A DNA stretch of 39,428 nucleotides from Cyclobacteriaceae bacterium (GCA_012033595.1 JAAUQL010000051.1:1-39428), one strand, 5' to 3'. Positions 1 to 11,357 are shown, numbered from the stretch's first letter. A program made the numbers and translations. Notes: generated by a model from the sequence alone, not told the origin.

Positions 1-110
1 GGAGGTATTATCAATGCATTGGGATGGGATCGCGCGGAGATTGGAATTTCGAAGAGTTTTTTGATGTAAAAAAACACGATCTGTATGCTTGCGGATACAG
101 GATTTTTAAT

Positions 111-3100
111 ATGAAGAAGGATATGAGAAAAAGCATAAATTTTACTGTGCAGCACTTTTTGAGCATCACACTGTTTTTTTTGATGCTTTTTGGTTTGGGG
201 GAGGTCTGGGGGCAATCGATAACAATCTGGTCGGAGGATTTTACCTATGCGGACGGTACAAATACAGGGAGTGGATCGCCTGCAATAACGTCCTGGACTT
301 CAGATGGCAGTAGTGGTTCGCCAAATTATTTTGGTATAACTACAATAACTAATCAGCTAAGAGGAAGAAATTCTCAGTCCGAAAATCCTGATAAAACAAC
401 CTGGACTATCGATGGGGGCAATCCAATTGATATAAGCGAATATATAGATGTATGGATTTCGGTTGATGTCTCTGAAGGAGGTACTTTTGAAAATGACGAT
501 TTTATAAGAATTCAATATAACCTTGATAATTCCGGATGGGTAAATTTTGAGACCAACGGCGAGATATACGATGATTTTACTAGCGCCGTTGCGAGCCAAA
601 CAGGACTAAACGGATCAAGTCTTAGAATCCAAATTATAATGTATAACAACAACAATAGTGAGTATTACTATGCCGACAATATTGTTGTAAAAGGAGTCGA
701 AATTCCAGCCTATTTTGAAGGAAATCCAGCCTTGGTTTTTTTGTTAAGAGGAGATTTAGGAGTAACAGGAAACAATCCTATCACTTTTTGGAAAGACTTG
801 TCTGGCAATGACAACCATGCCAGCCCCTCGCCAACAGGCCCTGTTCAGATTACTTCCGCAAAAATGAATAATCAAAAAACCATGTTATTCAATGGCAATG
901 AGGAATTGAACATTGTTGATAATAATCGCATCAATACTGGAGGAGGCTATGATGGAAATGAGCGGAGTATGTTGATTGCATTTGCTTCGGGAACAGATGT
1001 TTCAAATGTACAATATATTTATGAAGAGGGTGGAAGCACGAATGGTCTGGGTGTGTTTCTAAAGAACAACAATATATACTTGACAATTTATAATAATAAT
1101 GGAGATGAAAGATTTACACTTTCTCAAGCCATAAGCCCCAATACAGCTTATATACTTTCTTTTACCTGGGATAATGGAATCCTGCAAGCTAAACTCAATG
1201 ATGTATCGTTTCAAAACCAAACCACAAACGGAGCTATAACTACGCTCATCAATCACAGCGGTGATATTTCAATTGGATATACAGATGGAAGCACCCGGAA
1301 TGAAACTGGAGGCACTGAAAATGGCTCGGCCAATTTTAGTGGCGAAATAGCTGAAATGCTTTACTATGACAAGGCCTTGTCAATAAGTGAGGAAGCTGAT
1401 CTCACAGAAATACTTGCAGAGCGTTATGGTATTGAAGTAGGGGATAATATCTTCTATTCCTACCAAACCGGCGACTGGAACAACCCCACCACATGGACAT
1501 CTGATCCGGGTGGGACCACTCAATTCGGAACGACAGTACCGGGCAATGGGGATGTGGTCGTGATCTTGCCTGGGCGTACGATTTCTCTTACTGCCGATGT
1601 GAGTGCAAGCAATCTGGAGGTAAACATCAATGATGGTGGAATAGTGGATATGAGGTCTTTTGCTTTTTCTGCTGGCCTCAAGGAGCTCAACGGCCAGGGA
1701 ATCCTCCGTTTGGCCACAGCCAATTTTCCTACCGTCACCACCAATACCTTTGTAAATACAGGTGGTGGTACCACCGAATACTACAATGCTGCAAATTTTA
1801 CCTTACCTGGGGCACAGGCCACTTACAACAACTTAAGCATAAATTTGTCTCCCGGAATTACAGCTACTCAACTCAGCAATATTTCTTTGAATGGAAACCT
1901 GCATCTAATGCAAGGAACATTCAGGATAAATGACAATAGCTCAAATAGAAGGCAATTGACCGTATCCGGAAATGTGACCGTAAACCCAGGAGCCTCTTGG
2001 ACGGTAGGAGCTGGCAATACTTCAGGTGCCGACTTCACTGGAGGCACAGCGCCTTTTACAGATTATTATGATAAGCAGACCCATAGGATTGTGGTCTCGG
2101 GCGATTTCACTAACAATGGTACTGTCCGTTTTACCAACCAATCACATCCTGTTTATGATGCTTTCCCAGCCAATGGTGGGGCAACGGTATATTTCACAGC
2201 AGCAAAAAATAGCAAACTGACCTGCAATGGCACCACGGATTTATATAATCTGGTGCTGGACAAAGGGGTCGATCAGACCTATACACTAACGGTGTATTCT
2301 TCAGCCTATCAAAACTTTAGACTTTTTGGTAGAAATAATTTGGGTGGTGAAGGAGGCACAGCAAATCCTGATTTGAGAAAAGCCTTATGGATAAGGACGG
2401 GTACCTTGGTATTGCAGGGGTTAACGATTATTCCTTCATTGACCGAATCTTCTGATGGAGGATCTCCAAATGGTGATTTCTATATTCCTGCCAATGGTGC
2501 ACTTGTGTTGGATGGAACGGAAGTAGTTGTACTATCCACTGCCGATGATTACCGTGAGGTCAATGCAGCCTATGGTGTGGCGGCTGCTAATAATTCTGCC
2601 ATGGGTATTCTCTCTGCTGGCGGCAACCAATCCTTTTCTGTTTATGGTAAATTCCAGGTGAATAATGGCTATTTTTCTACACGGGAGTCCGGCGGTTTGA
2701 TTACCTGGAGTACGGCCTCCGGTCAGTTTGTGATTAAGGGAGGTATGATCGATGCCAAGCAATTTCGGGCTGCCGGTGGTGCCGGATTGGCTTCTTACGA
2801 TCAGTCCGGGGGAACTTTGATTTTAAGGGGGCGTTTTCAACGTAATTCAGCCCCTTATGCATATGTCGGCAGCCTGGTCAATGCCTCAATCAACACCACT
2901 CGTGCTACCGGAGGCTTAGATGGTTCAGTGGGTACTTTCAATTTGAACCAAGCTGAAAATGTTTTTTCAATGTCTGGCGGTACAATCAGAATCTATGACG
3001 ATTGTGGCGAAGGAAGGGTAGTGGACATCCTTTCTTCAACCGGAAATATCAATGTGACTGGTGGTACGCTGGAGCTAATCCCAACCACTGGTGCTGGTGG

Positions 3101-6100
3101 AGATGCACCTACTCATTTTGTTAAATCCAACGCACCTTTTGGCAATTTTATACTAAACCGGGCAAGCGGATCGACCAATGTTCAATTGGATATTTATCCA
3201 TTAAGGGTATTGTTCAATTTAACCCTCTCAGCAGGCGTACTCAACGCCAACAACCTTAATGTTTCTGTTGGTGGGAATCTAATGATTGCAAATGGTACAA
3301 CTTATACTCCGGGGAGTAACTGGACGATATTAAACGGTGCAGGAAGTCAGACCTTTACCAATAATCTGTCAACTCCACTTAACTTAAACAAATTCAAAAT
3401 TGATAAACCTGCGGGGACGACACTAACTTTAGCTGGATCGCAATCAACTATTAATGTCTCTGATTCTGTTATGATCCTCAATGGAACGCTGGCCGATGGA
3501 GGTAAAATATTGAATTTTACTGCTTCGGGCACAACAAGCACTTCTTATTTATATAATGCTGGAATTCATACAGGAGCTGGAAAAATAGTCCTTGCTGATG
3601 ATGACCCTCAAATAATAGCCGGTGATGGAAATGGTGTTTTTCAAAACATTGAATTAAATAATACCGATGAGCTGGCAGCTCCGGTTTATCTGAGTGCAAA
3701 TATCACAATAAACGGTGTACTTACTTTTGCACAAAATAAGCGATTTGATATAAAAAACTATAACCTAAAAATGGGCGCTTCGGCCAGCATAGTTGGTGCG
3801 GGGACAAACCGCTTTGTGCAAAGCAATGGCGATGCAGGTGATGGCGGAATCACCAAAATATATACCAGTTCAGCCAAGAGTTTCCAATTTCCGGTAGGTG
3901 CACCTTCTACAGCACATGCTGCAGCAGCATATACTCCTGCCAGTATAGCTTTTGGCGCCAATCCAACCACTTTTGGTGCTATCACTGTGGTGCCGGTAGG
4001 TTACGAACATCCTAATACAACCGTCAAAGGTCGAGGTTTGAGCTACTTCTGGAGGGTAAAATCTACTGGGTTTACCTTGGGTGCGGCGACAATTACGCAT
4101 GCATACACATATGCACAAAGCGATGTGGTTGAGGGTGGCAATATTACCGAAGCTGGATTTGTTTCTGCGTATTATAATAATGCAACTTATAATTGGACAC
4201 CAGGCAATGCTAACGATGTGGATGAGTCCACCAACACCATTGGAGGTGTAGGTACTGCTTATCAAAATGTCAATTTTATAGATGGTGAATTTACCGCCGG
4301 GGACAATAATCCCACAAATCCATTTGGAACACCCAAAGTGTTTTATAGCCGGATAAATGGTGCTGCAAAAGGAAGTGGTTTGTGGGGCAACGTAAATACA
4401 TGGTCTTCCACTAGTCATACTGGTGCCGCAGCCACTGCCGTGCCGGGAGCTGGTGATGTTGTGGTTATTGGAGGGTTGGATTCGGTTTATTTCGCGACTA
4501 ATAACACAAATCCCAACACGGGCGTGCAAAATTGCGCCTCTCTTAAAATCGAAAAAGGTGCTGCATTGGATATTGGATATAATCCCACCTCTAATTTTGG
4601 TATTGTGTTAAACCATGTGAATGGAAATGGGAATTTTAGATTGACAACATCGTGGGCTTCTGGAAGTACCTTTACATTTCCCTCTGGGGACTTTTCGGAA
4701 TTCAATGTAAATCTTGGAACTACCGAACTTTATTCGACAAATCCAACTGCGGGAACAACGTATTGGTTGCCTAATAATATCACTTCATATGGGAACCTAA
4801 TAATTTCACCATTAGGAGGATCAAATATAATATTTGGCAATACCAATGTTACGATCTATGGAAATTTAACAACAAAGGGTCAAAACTCAGAGTCATGGTT
4901 TTGCCCAACCTGGAACGGGAATTACCCAACCTCACCGACCGCAAGGACTGCCAAAACAATTACAATTAAGGGTGATTTCAGGCTAGATGGCGGGGCTTTT
5001 ATATATTATGGTAATGGTAACCTTGCTCAGGACATTATTATTCATGGAGATTTTTTTATCAACGATCCTGCGGGAATTAAGATTTACTCCTCTGCCGCTA
5101 ATCAGAGTATTGCCATTGGCGGTAGTTTGATCAACAATTCACTAACTCCTGCAGGAGGTGTAAATGGCTATAGAGGTGCTAATTTTACTAATATCCCATT
5201 AACATTTTTTGGCCCAAACAATGCCTCCATTACAAATACGAATACAAGCCTTTCTCCTTATACTATTTTCAATCAGGTAACAATCAACAAAGGAACCTCA
5301 CAAACCTCAACACTAACCATAGACATTGGTGGTACATTGGCAACTCCGACGGATAACTGGTTAACCCTTCAAAATGGGACACTGCGCTACATGCGCAATA
5401 ACCCCAGCTCGGATTTTACGATATCCCAGGGAACGGCGTTTACCATTCCTTCCACCACCGGGCTTTATATCGATTATCCCAACAATTCGGGCAACCGAAA
5501 TGTGTTGATCGCCAATGCCAACTCCAACACCAATGACCTTTTTCTCAATGGCAAGTTGAGTCTGATCAACGGTAATGTGTATGTCGGACCTACCAATGGC
5601 ACCACAAACAACAACAACGATATCGAGTATTCTGGTGGGGGCGATGCGGCCATTGAAGTGCAAAATGGACAGCTTGTTGTCAATGGCCAGATCAGGAGAA
5701 ACCCTGCCACCACCAATGGAATATTGAGCTATATCCAGACAGGTGGAGATGTGGTGATCAATGGTCAGAACGCAATTGCAGGAAATGCCAAACTGGAAGT
5801 AACCAATGATGGCAGTGTGTATAATATGTCAGGAGGTCGGCTTACCATCGTTCGCGGAGGCGGCACCACTTACGGCGATTTATACATCCGTGCAGCAAGT
5901 AGCACGGTGACTGGTGGTGAAATCGTCTTTACCCAAAGTCCTTCTGTTGGTCCGGTAGTGGATGCAACTCAGGATTATACCCTGGATGCCAATGTGCCTT
6001 TACATAATTTGACCATCACCGGCAAAACTTCGGGTACAGCTCGTGATGCGAAAGTCACATTGTTGATTAGTGCTTTGACACTGAAAGGAGCATTGAATAT

Positions 6101-9100
6101 CAGCAATAACCGAAGTATTTTCGATGCCAACAGCAGCTTCGATATTCCCCTTACGGTTAAAGGTGGATTTACCAATAATGGCACATACAGTCATTATAAC
6201 AATGTAACTACATTCAATGGCGGTGTTCAAACAGTCGGAGGGTCGGCCAACACCGATTTTTATGATTTGGTGGTCAATCCGGTCACGTCCCTTTCGCTGA
6301 TCAGGAATGTTGATGTGCTGAATGATCTGACTCTTAGCTCAGGACAGTTTTTGAATGGTGTCTATACCATCAATCTAAAAGGTGACTTGCTTAACAATGC
6401 CAACTACGACGGCAGTGCCACACAAGGTGGTGTGATCCTCAATGGATCAACGCAACAGTTTGTTTCCGGTACGGGTACGTTTGGCCGATTGGAATTGAAC
6501 AATGCACAAGGAGCAAGGTTGCTCACGAATATCACTTTACAGAAAAATCTGAAGCTAGCCGCAGGTATTTTCGATATCAATAAGTACATGCTCACACTGG
6601 GTGCCAGCAGTACTATCGAAGGCAGTGGTTTTAGCAAAACAAAAATGATTGCTTCCGATGGGGTATTTAGCAATGTTGGCTTGCGCAAATATTTTAACGC
6701 ATACGCCGGGGCGAGCACCGTATTTTCATTTCCTATGGGAACTTCTGCAAAATATTCCCCGGTGGTTTTGAACTATACCAACATCGGATCCTTGGGCTAC
6801 ATCCGTGTTAATAATATCAATGATAACCATCCTGGTGTACTTGACCACAGCAATGTGTTGGACTATTATTGGGAGGTGGAAAGTTCAGGGATTACAGGTT
6901 TTAAAGGCGCTATTGAATTGAGCTACCTGCAAGAAGACGTGCAGGTGAGTGAAAGCAATACAGAGGCTGATTATATCGGGGCGGCCTTGTTGATTCCCGG
7001 ATCAAGCTGGGCCAAATATGGCACTTCTTCAGTAGATGAAGCCAACAATAAAATAACAATTGATTATTCTTCAGGCATCGACGGCATTAGCGGTGAATTC
7101 ACAGCCGGCGTTGATCCGGCATTACCAGATAATGTACCGGAATATACAAGTATAAATAGCGGTGATTGGGCAGATAAAAACAACTGGTTGCAAACCGGTG
7201 GAGATACCTACACACTATCTGGTGCTCCAAATGGATTTATCGTCACCATTGATGGCGATGATGAGGTTTCTATCAGCACCAACTACGCATCGGCATATCG
7301 CACCAGTATCCTTGGCGATTTGAAGATAAATTCGGGTACTCTGGGGCACAATCTTGGCAGTGTATCTGGCAATGGCACATTGGCACTGGAGAGCGGCACC
7401 TTGCCAGCCGGCAGATATACAGATTTCTTCGATTGTGTCAACACATCAATACTGCAATATGGAGGTTCTGGTACTTATACATTGATCGCTGACCTTTATT
7501 CCAGTATCCCCAGACTACATTTTACAGGCACAGGTATCAAAAGTCTGCCAAACAAAGACCTGACGATTTGCAAGCAGTTGCTCATCAATGGCCCTACATT
7601 AAATAATGCATCAAATAAAAAATTGACCATTCAGGGTACAATGGAGCGGCTTAGTGGTTTTTTCAATAGCGGAAGTGGCGCAGGTGCCACGGTGGCTTTT
7701 GCTGGAAGTGCACCACAAATGCTTGGAGGTGCTTTGGGCAATTTTACTGCATCAAATTCCTTCAACAATTTTGAGATAAACAACCCTGCAGGCCTATCCA
7801 TACATGCTGGAGGTGCTGTAGATGTGGCAGGCAATTTGGTTTTGACCGATGGTAAGATTATGACAACTTCAGCTACGGCACTGAACATTACCAACCCAGT
7901 CGTGAACAGTGTGGCACCCATGGGGGGGTCGGTCAATTCTTTTGTTAATGGCCCAATGACCAAGAAAATCAACCAAGGCGAAAGTTTCCAATTTCCTATT
8001 GGAAAGGGCAATTTGCTCGGCAACAAACTCAAGCTTACCAATTCCCAATCAGGAACCATACTGTGGGCAGCCGAGTATTTTACCCCCAATACAAGCTACA
8101 CAAGCTTCAACCCTCCCTTGACCTATGTCAATTCAAATGAGTATTGGACGGTTGGGGCAACAGTTGGTAGCAAAGCCACCATCAATATCAGTTGGGATGC
8201 CAATAGCGATTTGACTCCGCTGAACACGCAAAATGGATTGAGCGATATGCGGGTGGCGAAATTCAACATAGGTACTTCTGAATGGGAGCAAGTGGCATCC
8301 GGTGCCAGCGGATCAACCGTTTATTCTAGCAGTAACTGGACGGTTCCTGCTGGCGGAACTGATCGTTTTACCACTGCATGTATCAACATCATCAAGCCAA
8401 AAGCCAAGTTGACCCCTTCAGGGCCGATTTGCGGCAATGCTGGTATTCCCGTCACATTTAGCCCTGCTCCGCCTTTGGATTATACTATCAGCTATACCCG
8501 TGATGGTGTGGCACAAACGCCCATCACCTTTACAGGGGCGCCATATGTTATACCCACACCAACTCCGGGGGTTTACAAATTGACCTCCTTCACCTATAAT
8601 GGAGGAAATACCGGAGCCGTTGATTTAGGCACTGTTACGGCCTTTGCAGTGCCGACAGTGGCCAATGCAGGTACAGATCAATCGCTTTGTGGAGCAAGCA
8701 GCACGACCCTGGCCGGGAATAATCCGACTATTGGAACAGGCTTGTGGTCTATTATCAGTGGTGCCGGTGGTACGGTAGTGACCCCAACTACGCGTAACAG
8801 TACCTTCAACGGTACCAACGGAAGTGCATATACTTTACAATGGACGATATCCAATGGTGGTTGTGTATCTGCAGATCAGGTCAATGTGGTATTTCCTGTG
8901 TTGGCTGCCCAGCCTGCCGCCTTCACGGTCAGTTCTCCAGCGGTTTGCAACCTGGCCTCTGGTGTAGAATACAGGGTGCCCAATGATGCAACTGTTACCT
9001 ATAGTTGGTCTTACGCACCATCCACCGGAGTTGCAATCAATGGCACCTCAAATGCAGTTACCCTTGATTTTGCTAATAGTGCGGCCTCGGGCAATTTGAG

Positions 9101-11105
9101 TGTTACCGCTACCAATGCCTGTGGAGCCAGCGCACCACGCATCCTGGCCATAACCGTCAACCCTGTACCGGTGGTGAACTTAACGAGCAATGATCCGGAC
9201 AACATTATTTGTAGCGGCTCTGCAGTGAGCTTTACCGCAGATAGACCATCAGGCCCGGCACACATCAATTATAATTTTCAGGTTGATGGCAGTAGCATAC
9301 AAAATGGAGTGGCAGCCACCTTCAATACTGCTTCATTGACAAATGGAAATAAAGTAAGGGTGATCGCCATGTCCGCCGGTAATTGTACCACCACAAGCAA
9401 CGAAATCACCATGTCGGTGGCAGATGGCATCTGGACTGGTGCTACAAGTAGTGATTGGTTCAATGCTTCCAACTGGTCTTGCGATGGAATACCTACAGAA
9501 ACCAAAGATGTGATCGTACCTACCGGGGCTATGCGAATGCCTGTGGTCAATAATTCTGGCGCAAAATTCAAAAACATCATCATACAAAACGGTTCAACGC
9601 TCACTTCTGAGGCATCTAACACCATAGATGTATATGGCAACTGGATCAATGATGGCACATTTACACCAAACACAGGCAAAGTCACCTTTCATGAATCGGG
9701 AGCCATCTCTGGTAATGCGCTGCATTTTTTCAACAGCATTGATATTGCTACTGGCAAAACGCTGACGGTAAATTCCAATACCTTAAATATTGCCGGGGAT
9801 ATGGACAATAGGGGCACTTTTGTTCACAACAACGGTACGCTGGTGCTGAATGGAACAACTACTCAGACCGTTGCGGGGGTAAGCAGTTTTTATAACCTGG
9901 AAATCAATAACCCTGCAGGCGCCAATGTAGGTGATGCCATTAACGTGGCCAATAACCTATCCCTGACCAACGGGGTGATCCACACCACAGGCACGGTGTT
10001 CATTGCGGCTTCGGCAACCGTTAGTCCTGCGGCAGGTGTCATTAATTCATTTATCGATGGCAAAGTCATTAAATCTAATGTGGGCATTGGTGGTTTCACC
10101 TTCCCGATAGGCAGCGGCAATAGGTGGAGGCCTGTGTCCATTGGCAGTGTATCTACGCCAGGTATCGATTGGGAGGCGAAATACTTTGTTGGTCCAGCTA
10201 CAAACGAAGCGATTGTCGATAACTTATTGGCCACAGATCTGGATAGCATCACCAATATGAGTACGATAGAATATTGGAAAATAGCAGATGGTGCGGCTTC
10301 CGGGGTTACTGCCTCGGTGACTTTGAGCTGGGGTGCGCAAAGCAATGTGTCTTCAGATGCCAATCAAAGAAAAGAACTGCGGGTGATGTCGTGGAACAAT
10401 ATCCTTAAATCGTGGGATATAAATGGTGGAGTGAACCTCACGGGCGATAATACATATGGGACGGTGACTTCCCGCACACCATTGACCTTCTCGGAAAACA
10501 TCATCACGCTGGGCAGTACAACCGAGAGCAACCCGCTTCCAGTCGAACTTATTTCATTCACCGGCAATGAGCAGAATGATCTGGTCTTGCTGTCGTGGAA
10601 AACCGCCTCTGAGCAAAACAATGATTATTTTCTGGTTGAGCATTCTGTGGATGGAAAGGTATTTACGCAAATAGGGAAGGTGCCTGGTGCCGGAACTACC
10701 ACAGTAATCCAACGGTATGGTTTTGAGCATGACAGGCCGGCATATCCGGATAATTACTATCGTTTGAAGCAGGTCGATTATGATGGCGCATTCGAATACA
10801 CTGATGTGATCCTGGTACGCCTAAAAAAGGATTTGACCAGCACGTCGATGGATTTTGTGATATATCCCAACCCCAGCACAGAGCCTCAGGTCTCCATAGA
10901 AATTTCTGAGCTTGACTTCTCCAAACCATTAATCCTGGAGGTTATTAGCCTCAGTGGATTGAAAGTAAAATCAGAAACTTATGCTGCAGGGGATATTGAC
11001 CGATTGATAACACTCAATTTAGGCTACACGACCACTAAAGGAGTCTATGTGGTTAAGCTGTCTCAGGGTGAGACAACCGTGGTGAAGAAATTAATTCTGA
11101 ACTAA
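111..11105 (+). CDS. Giant modular T9SS-secreted cell-surface protein (3664 aa)
   Basis: Secreted or surface-anchored protein, probably an adhesin or structural filament. The ATG at 111 is chosen because it begins a signal peptide (Lys/Arg start, hydrophobic LSITLFFLMLFGLG, cleavage near VWGQ); an in-frame start further upstream would only add a non-signal leader. Order: a jelly-roll-like domain (about residues 40-195), a LamG/concanavalin-like domain (about 200-440), then very long Asn/Gly/Thr-rich repeats of beta-helix type. Four Trp-containing modules (GDWNNPTTW, GLWGNVNTW, GDWADKNNW, SDWFNASNW) lie near residues 454, 1423, 2346 and 3105. Four FPxG modules lie near 1260, 2205, 2625 and 3328. 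Ig/PKD-like Cys-bearing segments occupy about 2765-3100, then a fibronectin-like PVELISFTG region, and a C-terminal type A sorting domain starting YPNPSTEP and ending VVKKLILN. No catalytic motif is visible. The reading frame is intact over 11 kb. Ligand unknown. Confidence 0.93.
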   Translation: MKKDMRKSINFTVQHFLSITLFFLMLFGLGEVWGQSITIWSEDFTYADGTNTGSGSPAITSWTSDGSSGSPNYFGITTITNQLRGRNSQSENPDKTTWTIDGGNPIDISEYIDVWISVDVSEGGTFENDDFIRIQYNLDNSGWVNFETNGEIYDDFTSAVASQTGLNGSSLRIQIIMYNNNNSEYYYADNIVVKGVEIPAYFEGNPALVFLLRGDLGVTGNNPITFWKDLSGNDNHASPSPTGPVQITSAKMNNQKTMLFNGNEELNIVDNNRINTGGGYDGNERSMLIAFASGTDVSNVQYIYEEGGSTNGLGVFLKNNNIYLTIYNNNGDERFTLSQAISPNTAYILSFTWDNGILQAKLNDVSFQNQTTNGAITTLINHSGDISIGYTDGSTRNETGGTENGSANFSGEIAEMLYYDKALSISEEADLTEILAERYGIEVGDNIFYSYQTGDWNNPTTWTSDPGGTTQFGTTVPGNGDVVVILPGRTISLTADVSASNLEVNINDGGIVDMRSFAFSAGLKELNGQGILRLATANFPTVTTNTFVNTGGGTTEYYNAANFTLPGAQATYNNLSINLSPGITATQLSNISLNGNLHLMQGTFRINDNSSNRRQLTVSGNVTVNPGASWTVGAGNTSGADFTGGTAPFTDYYDKQTHRIVVSGDFTNNGTVRFTNQSHPVYDAFPANGGATVYFTAAKNSKLTCNGTTDLYNLVLDKGVDQTYTLTVYSSAYQNFRLFGRNNLGGEGGTANPDLRKALWIRTGTLVLQGLTIIPSLTESSDGGSPNGDFYIPANGALVLDGTEVVVLSTADDYREVNAAYGVAAANNSAMGILSAGGNQSFSVYGKFQVNNGYFSTRESGGLITWSTASGQFVIKGGMIDAKQFRAAGGAGLASYDQSGGTLILRGRFQRNSAPYAYVGSLVNASINTTRATGGLDGSVGTFNLNQAENVFSMSGGTIRIYDDCGEGRVVDILSSTGNINVTGGTLELIPTTGAGGDAPTHFVKSNAPFGNFILNRASGSTNVQLDIYPLRVLFNLTLSAGVLNANNLNVSVGGNLMIANGTTYTPGSNWTILNGAGSQTFTNNLSTPLNLNKFKIDKPAGTTLTLAGSQSTINVSDSVMILNGTLADGGKILNFTASGTTSTSYLYNAGIHTGAGKIVLADDDPQIIAGDGNGVFQNIELNNTDELAAPVYLSANITINGVLTFAQNKRFDIKNYNLKMGASASIVGAGTNRFVQSNGDAGDGGITKIYTSSAKSFQFPVGAPSTAHAAAAYTPASIAFGANPTTFGAITVVPVGYEHPNTTVKGRGLSYFWRVKSTGFTLGAATITHAYTYAQSDVVEGGNITEAGFVSAYYNNATYNWTPGNANDVDESTNTIGGVGTAYQNVNFIDGEFTAGDNNPTNPFGTPKVFYSRINGAAKGSGLWGNVNTWSSTSHTGAAATAVPGAGDVVVIGGLDSVYFATNNTNPNTGVQNCASLKIEKGAALDIGYNPTSNFGIVLNHVNGNGNFRLTTSWASGSTFTFPSGDFSEFNVNLGTTELYSTNPTAGTTYWLPNNITSYGNLIISPLGGSNIIFGNTNVTIYGNLTTKGQNSESWFCPTWNGNYPTSPTARTAKTITIKGDFRLDGGAFIYYGNGNLAQDIIIHGDFFINDPAGIKIYSSAANQSIAIGGSLINNSLTPAGGVNGYRGANFTNIPLTFFGPNNASITNTNTSLSPYTIFNQVTINKGTSQTSTLTIDIGGTLATPTDNWLTLQNGTLRYMRNNPSSDFTISQGTAFTIPSTTGLYIDYPNNSGNRNVLIANANSNTNDLFLNGKLSLINGNVYVGPTNGTTNNNNDIEYSGGGDAAIEVQNGQLVVNGQIRRNPATTNGILSYIQTGGDVVINGQNAIAGNAKLEVTNDGSVYNMSGGRLTIVRGGGTTYGDLYIRAASSTVTGGEIVFTQSPSVGPVVDATQDYTLDANVPLHNLTITGKTSGTARDAKVTLLISALTLKGALNISNNRSIFDANSSFDIPLTVKGGFTNNGTYSHYNNVTTFNGGVQTVGGSANTDFYDLVVNPVTSLSLIRNVDVLNDLTLSSGQFLNGVYTINLKGDLLNNANYDGSATQGGVILNGSTQQFVSGTGTFGRLELNNAQGARLLTNITLQKNLKLAAGIFDINKYMLTLGASSTIEGSGFSKTKMIASDGVFSNVGLRKYFNAYAGASTVFSFPMGTSAKYSPVVLNYTNIGSLGYIRVNNINDNHPGVLDHSNVLDYYWEVESSGITGFKGAIELSYLQEDVQVSESNTEADYIGAALLIPGSSWAKYGTSSVDEANNKITIDYSSGIDGISGEFTAGVDPALPDNVPEYTSINSGDWADKNNWLQTGGDTYTLSGAPNGFIVTIDGDDEVSISTNYASAYRTSILGDLKINSGTLGHNLGSVSGNGTLALESGTLPAGRYTDFFDCVNTSILQYGGSGTYTLIADLYSSIPRLHFTGTGIKSLPNKDLTICKQLLINGPTLNNASNKKLTIQGTMERLSGFFNSGSGAGATVAFAGSAPQMLGGALGNFTASNSFNNFEINNPAGLSIHAGGAVDVAGNLVLTDGKIMTTSATALNITNPVVNSVAPMGGSVNSFVNGPMTKKINQGESFQFPIGKGNLLGNKLKLTNSQSGTILWAAEYFTPNTSYTSFNPPLTYVNSNEYWTVGATVGSKATINISWDANSDLTPLNTQNGLSDMRVAKFNIGTSEWEQVASGASGSTVYSSSNWTVPAGGTDRFTTACINIIKPKAKLTPSGPICGNAGIPVTFSPAPPLDYTISYTRDGVAQTPITFTGAPYVIPTPTPGVYKLTSFTYNGGNTGAVDLGTVTAFAVPTVANAGTDQSLCGASSTTLAGNNPTIGTGLWSIISGAGGTVVTPTTRNSTFNGTNGSAYTLQWTISNGGCVSADQVNVVFPVLAAQPAAFTVSSPAVCNLASGVEYRVPNDATVTYSWSYAPSTGVAINGTSNAVTLDFANSAASGNLSVTATNACGASAPRILAITVNPVPVVNLTSNDPDNIICSGSAVSFTADRPSGPAHINYNFQVDGSSIQNGVAATFNTASLTNGNKVRVIAMSAGNCTTTSNEITMSVADGIWTGATSSDWFNASNWSCDGIPTETKDVIVPTGAMRMPVVNNSGAKFKNIIIQNGSTLTSEASNTIDVYGNWINDGTFTPNTGKVTFHESGAISGNALHFFNSIDIATGKTLTVNSNTLNIAGDMDNRGTFVHNNGTLVLNGTTTQTVAGVSSFYNLEINNPAGANVGDAINVANNLSLTNGVIHTTGTVFIAASATVSPAAGVINSFIDGKVIKSNVGIGGFTFPIGSGNRWRPVSIGSVSTPGIDWEAKYFVGPATNEAIVDNLLATDLDSITNMSTIEYWKIADGAASGVTASVTLSWGAQSNVSSDANQRKELRVMSWNNILKSWDINGGVNLTGDNTYGTVTSRTPLTFSENIITLGSTTESNPLPVELISFTGNEQNDLVLLSWKTASEQNNDYFLVEHSVDGKVFTQIGKVPGAGTTTVIQRYGFEHDRPAYPDNYYRLKQVDYDGAFEYTDVILVRLKKDLTSTSMDFVIYPNPSTEPQVSIEISELDFSKPLILEVISLSGLKVKSETYAAGDIDRLITLNLGYTTTKGVYVVKLSQGETTVVKKLILN

Positions 11106-11148
11106 CCGGCAAGCACTTCACAGCTACAATAAATCAAGTTGGGCATAA

Positions 11149-11180
11149 CAGGTACCCCAGGCCAAGACCTGAAGTACCTG
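11149..11180 (+). terminator. Hairpin after the giant gene, possible terminator
   Basis: CAGGTAC (11149-11155) pairs with GTACCTG (11174-11180), and inside it CAGG (11158-11161) pairs with CCTG (11168-11171) around a 6-nt loop. The two stems are separated by a symmetric 2-nt internal loop. It starts 43 nt after the stop codon of the giant gene. There is no T-tract after it, so it may be an mRNA 3'-end stabiliser rather than an intrinsic terminator. Confidence 0.4.
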
Positions 11181-11357
11181 CTTTAGTCCCCAGTCAAAAA
11201 TAATTTCGTTCTTTTACAGACCTGGCTTTGAGCAAAAGAAGAAAAAGACAGGATAATTCTGTTTTTTTACGCTGGAGAATCTATTAGGAGGTTGGGCAAA
11301 ACATTCGTCTTACCTATTTCAACCCTGATATTCTCCCCATAGGTGTTTCTTAATTTC

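Noticed and set aside
1-60. GGAGGT at position 1 with an ATG at 14 as a translation start
   Set aside because: The frame from that ATG ends after 16 codons; the real gene starts at 111 with a signal peptide.
3870-10363. Several minus-strand frames of 100-219 residues under the giant gene
   Set aside because: They are antisense shadows of a low-complexity repeat gene; none has a signal, domain or spacing that suggests a real gene.
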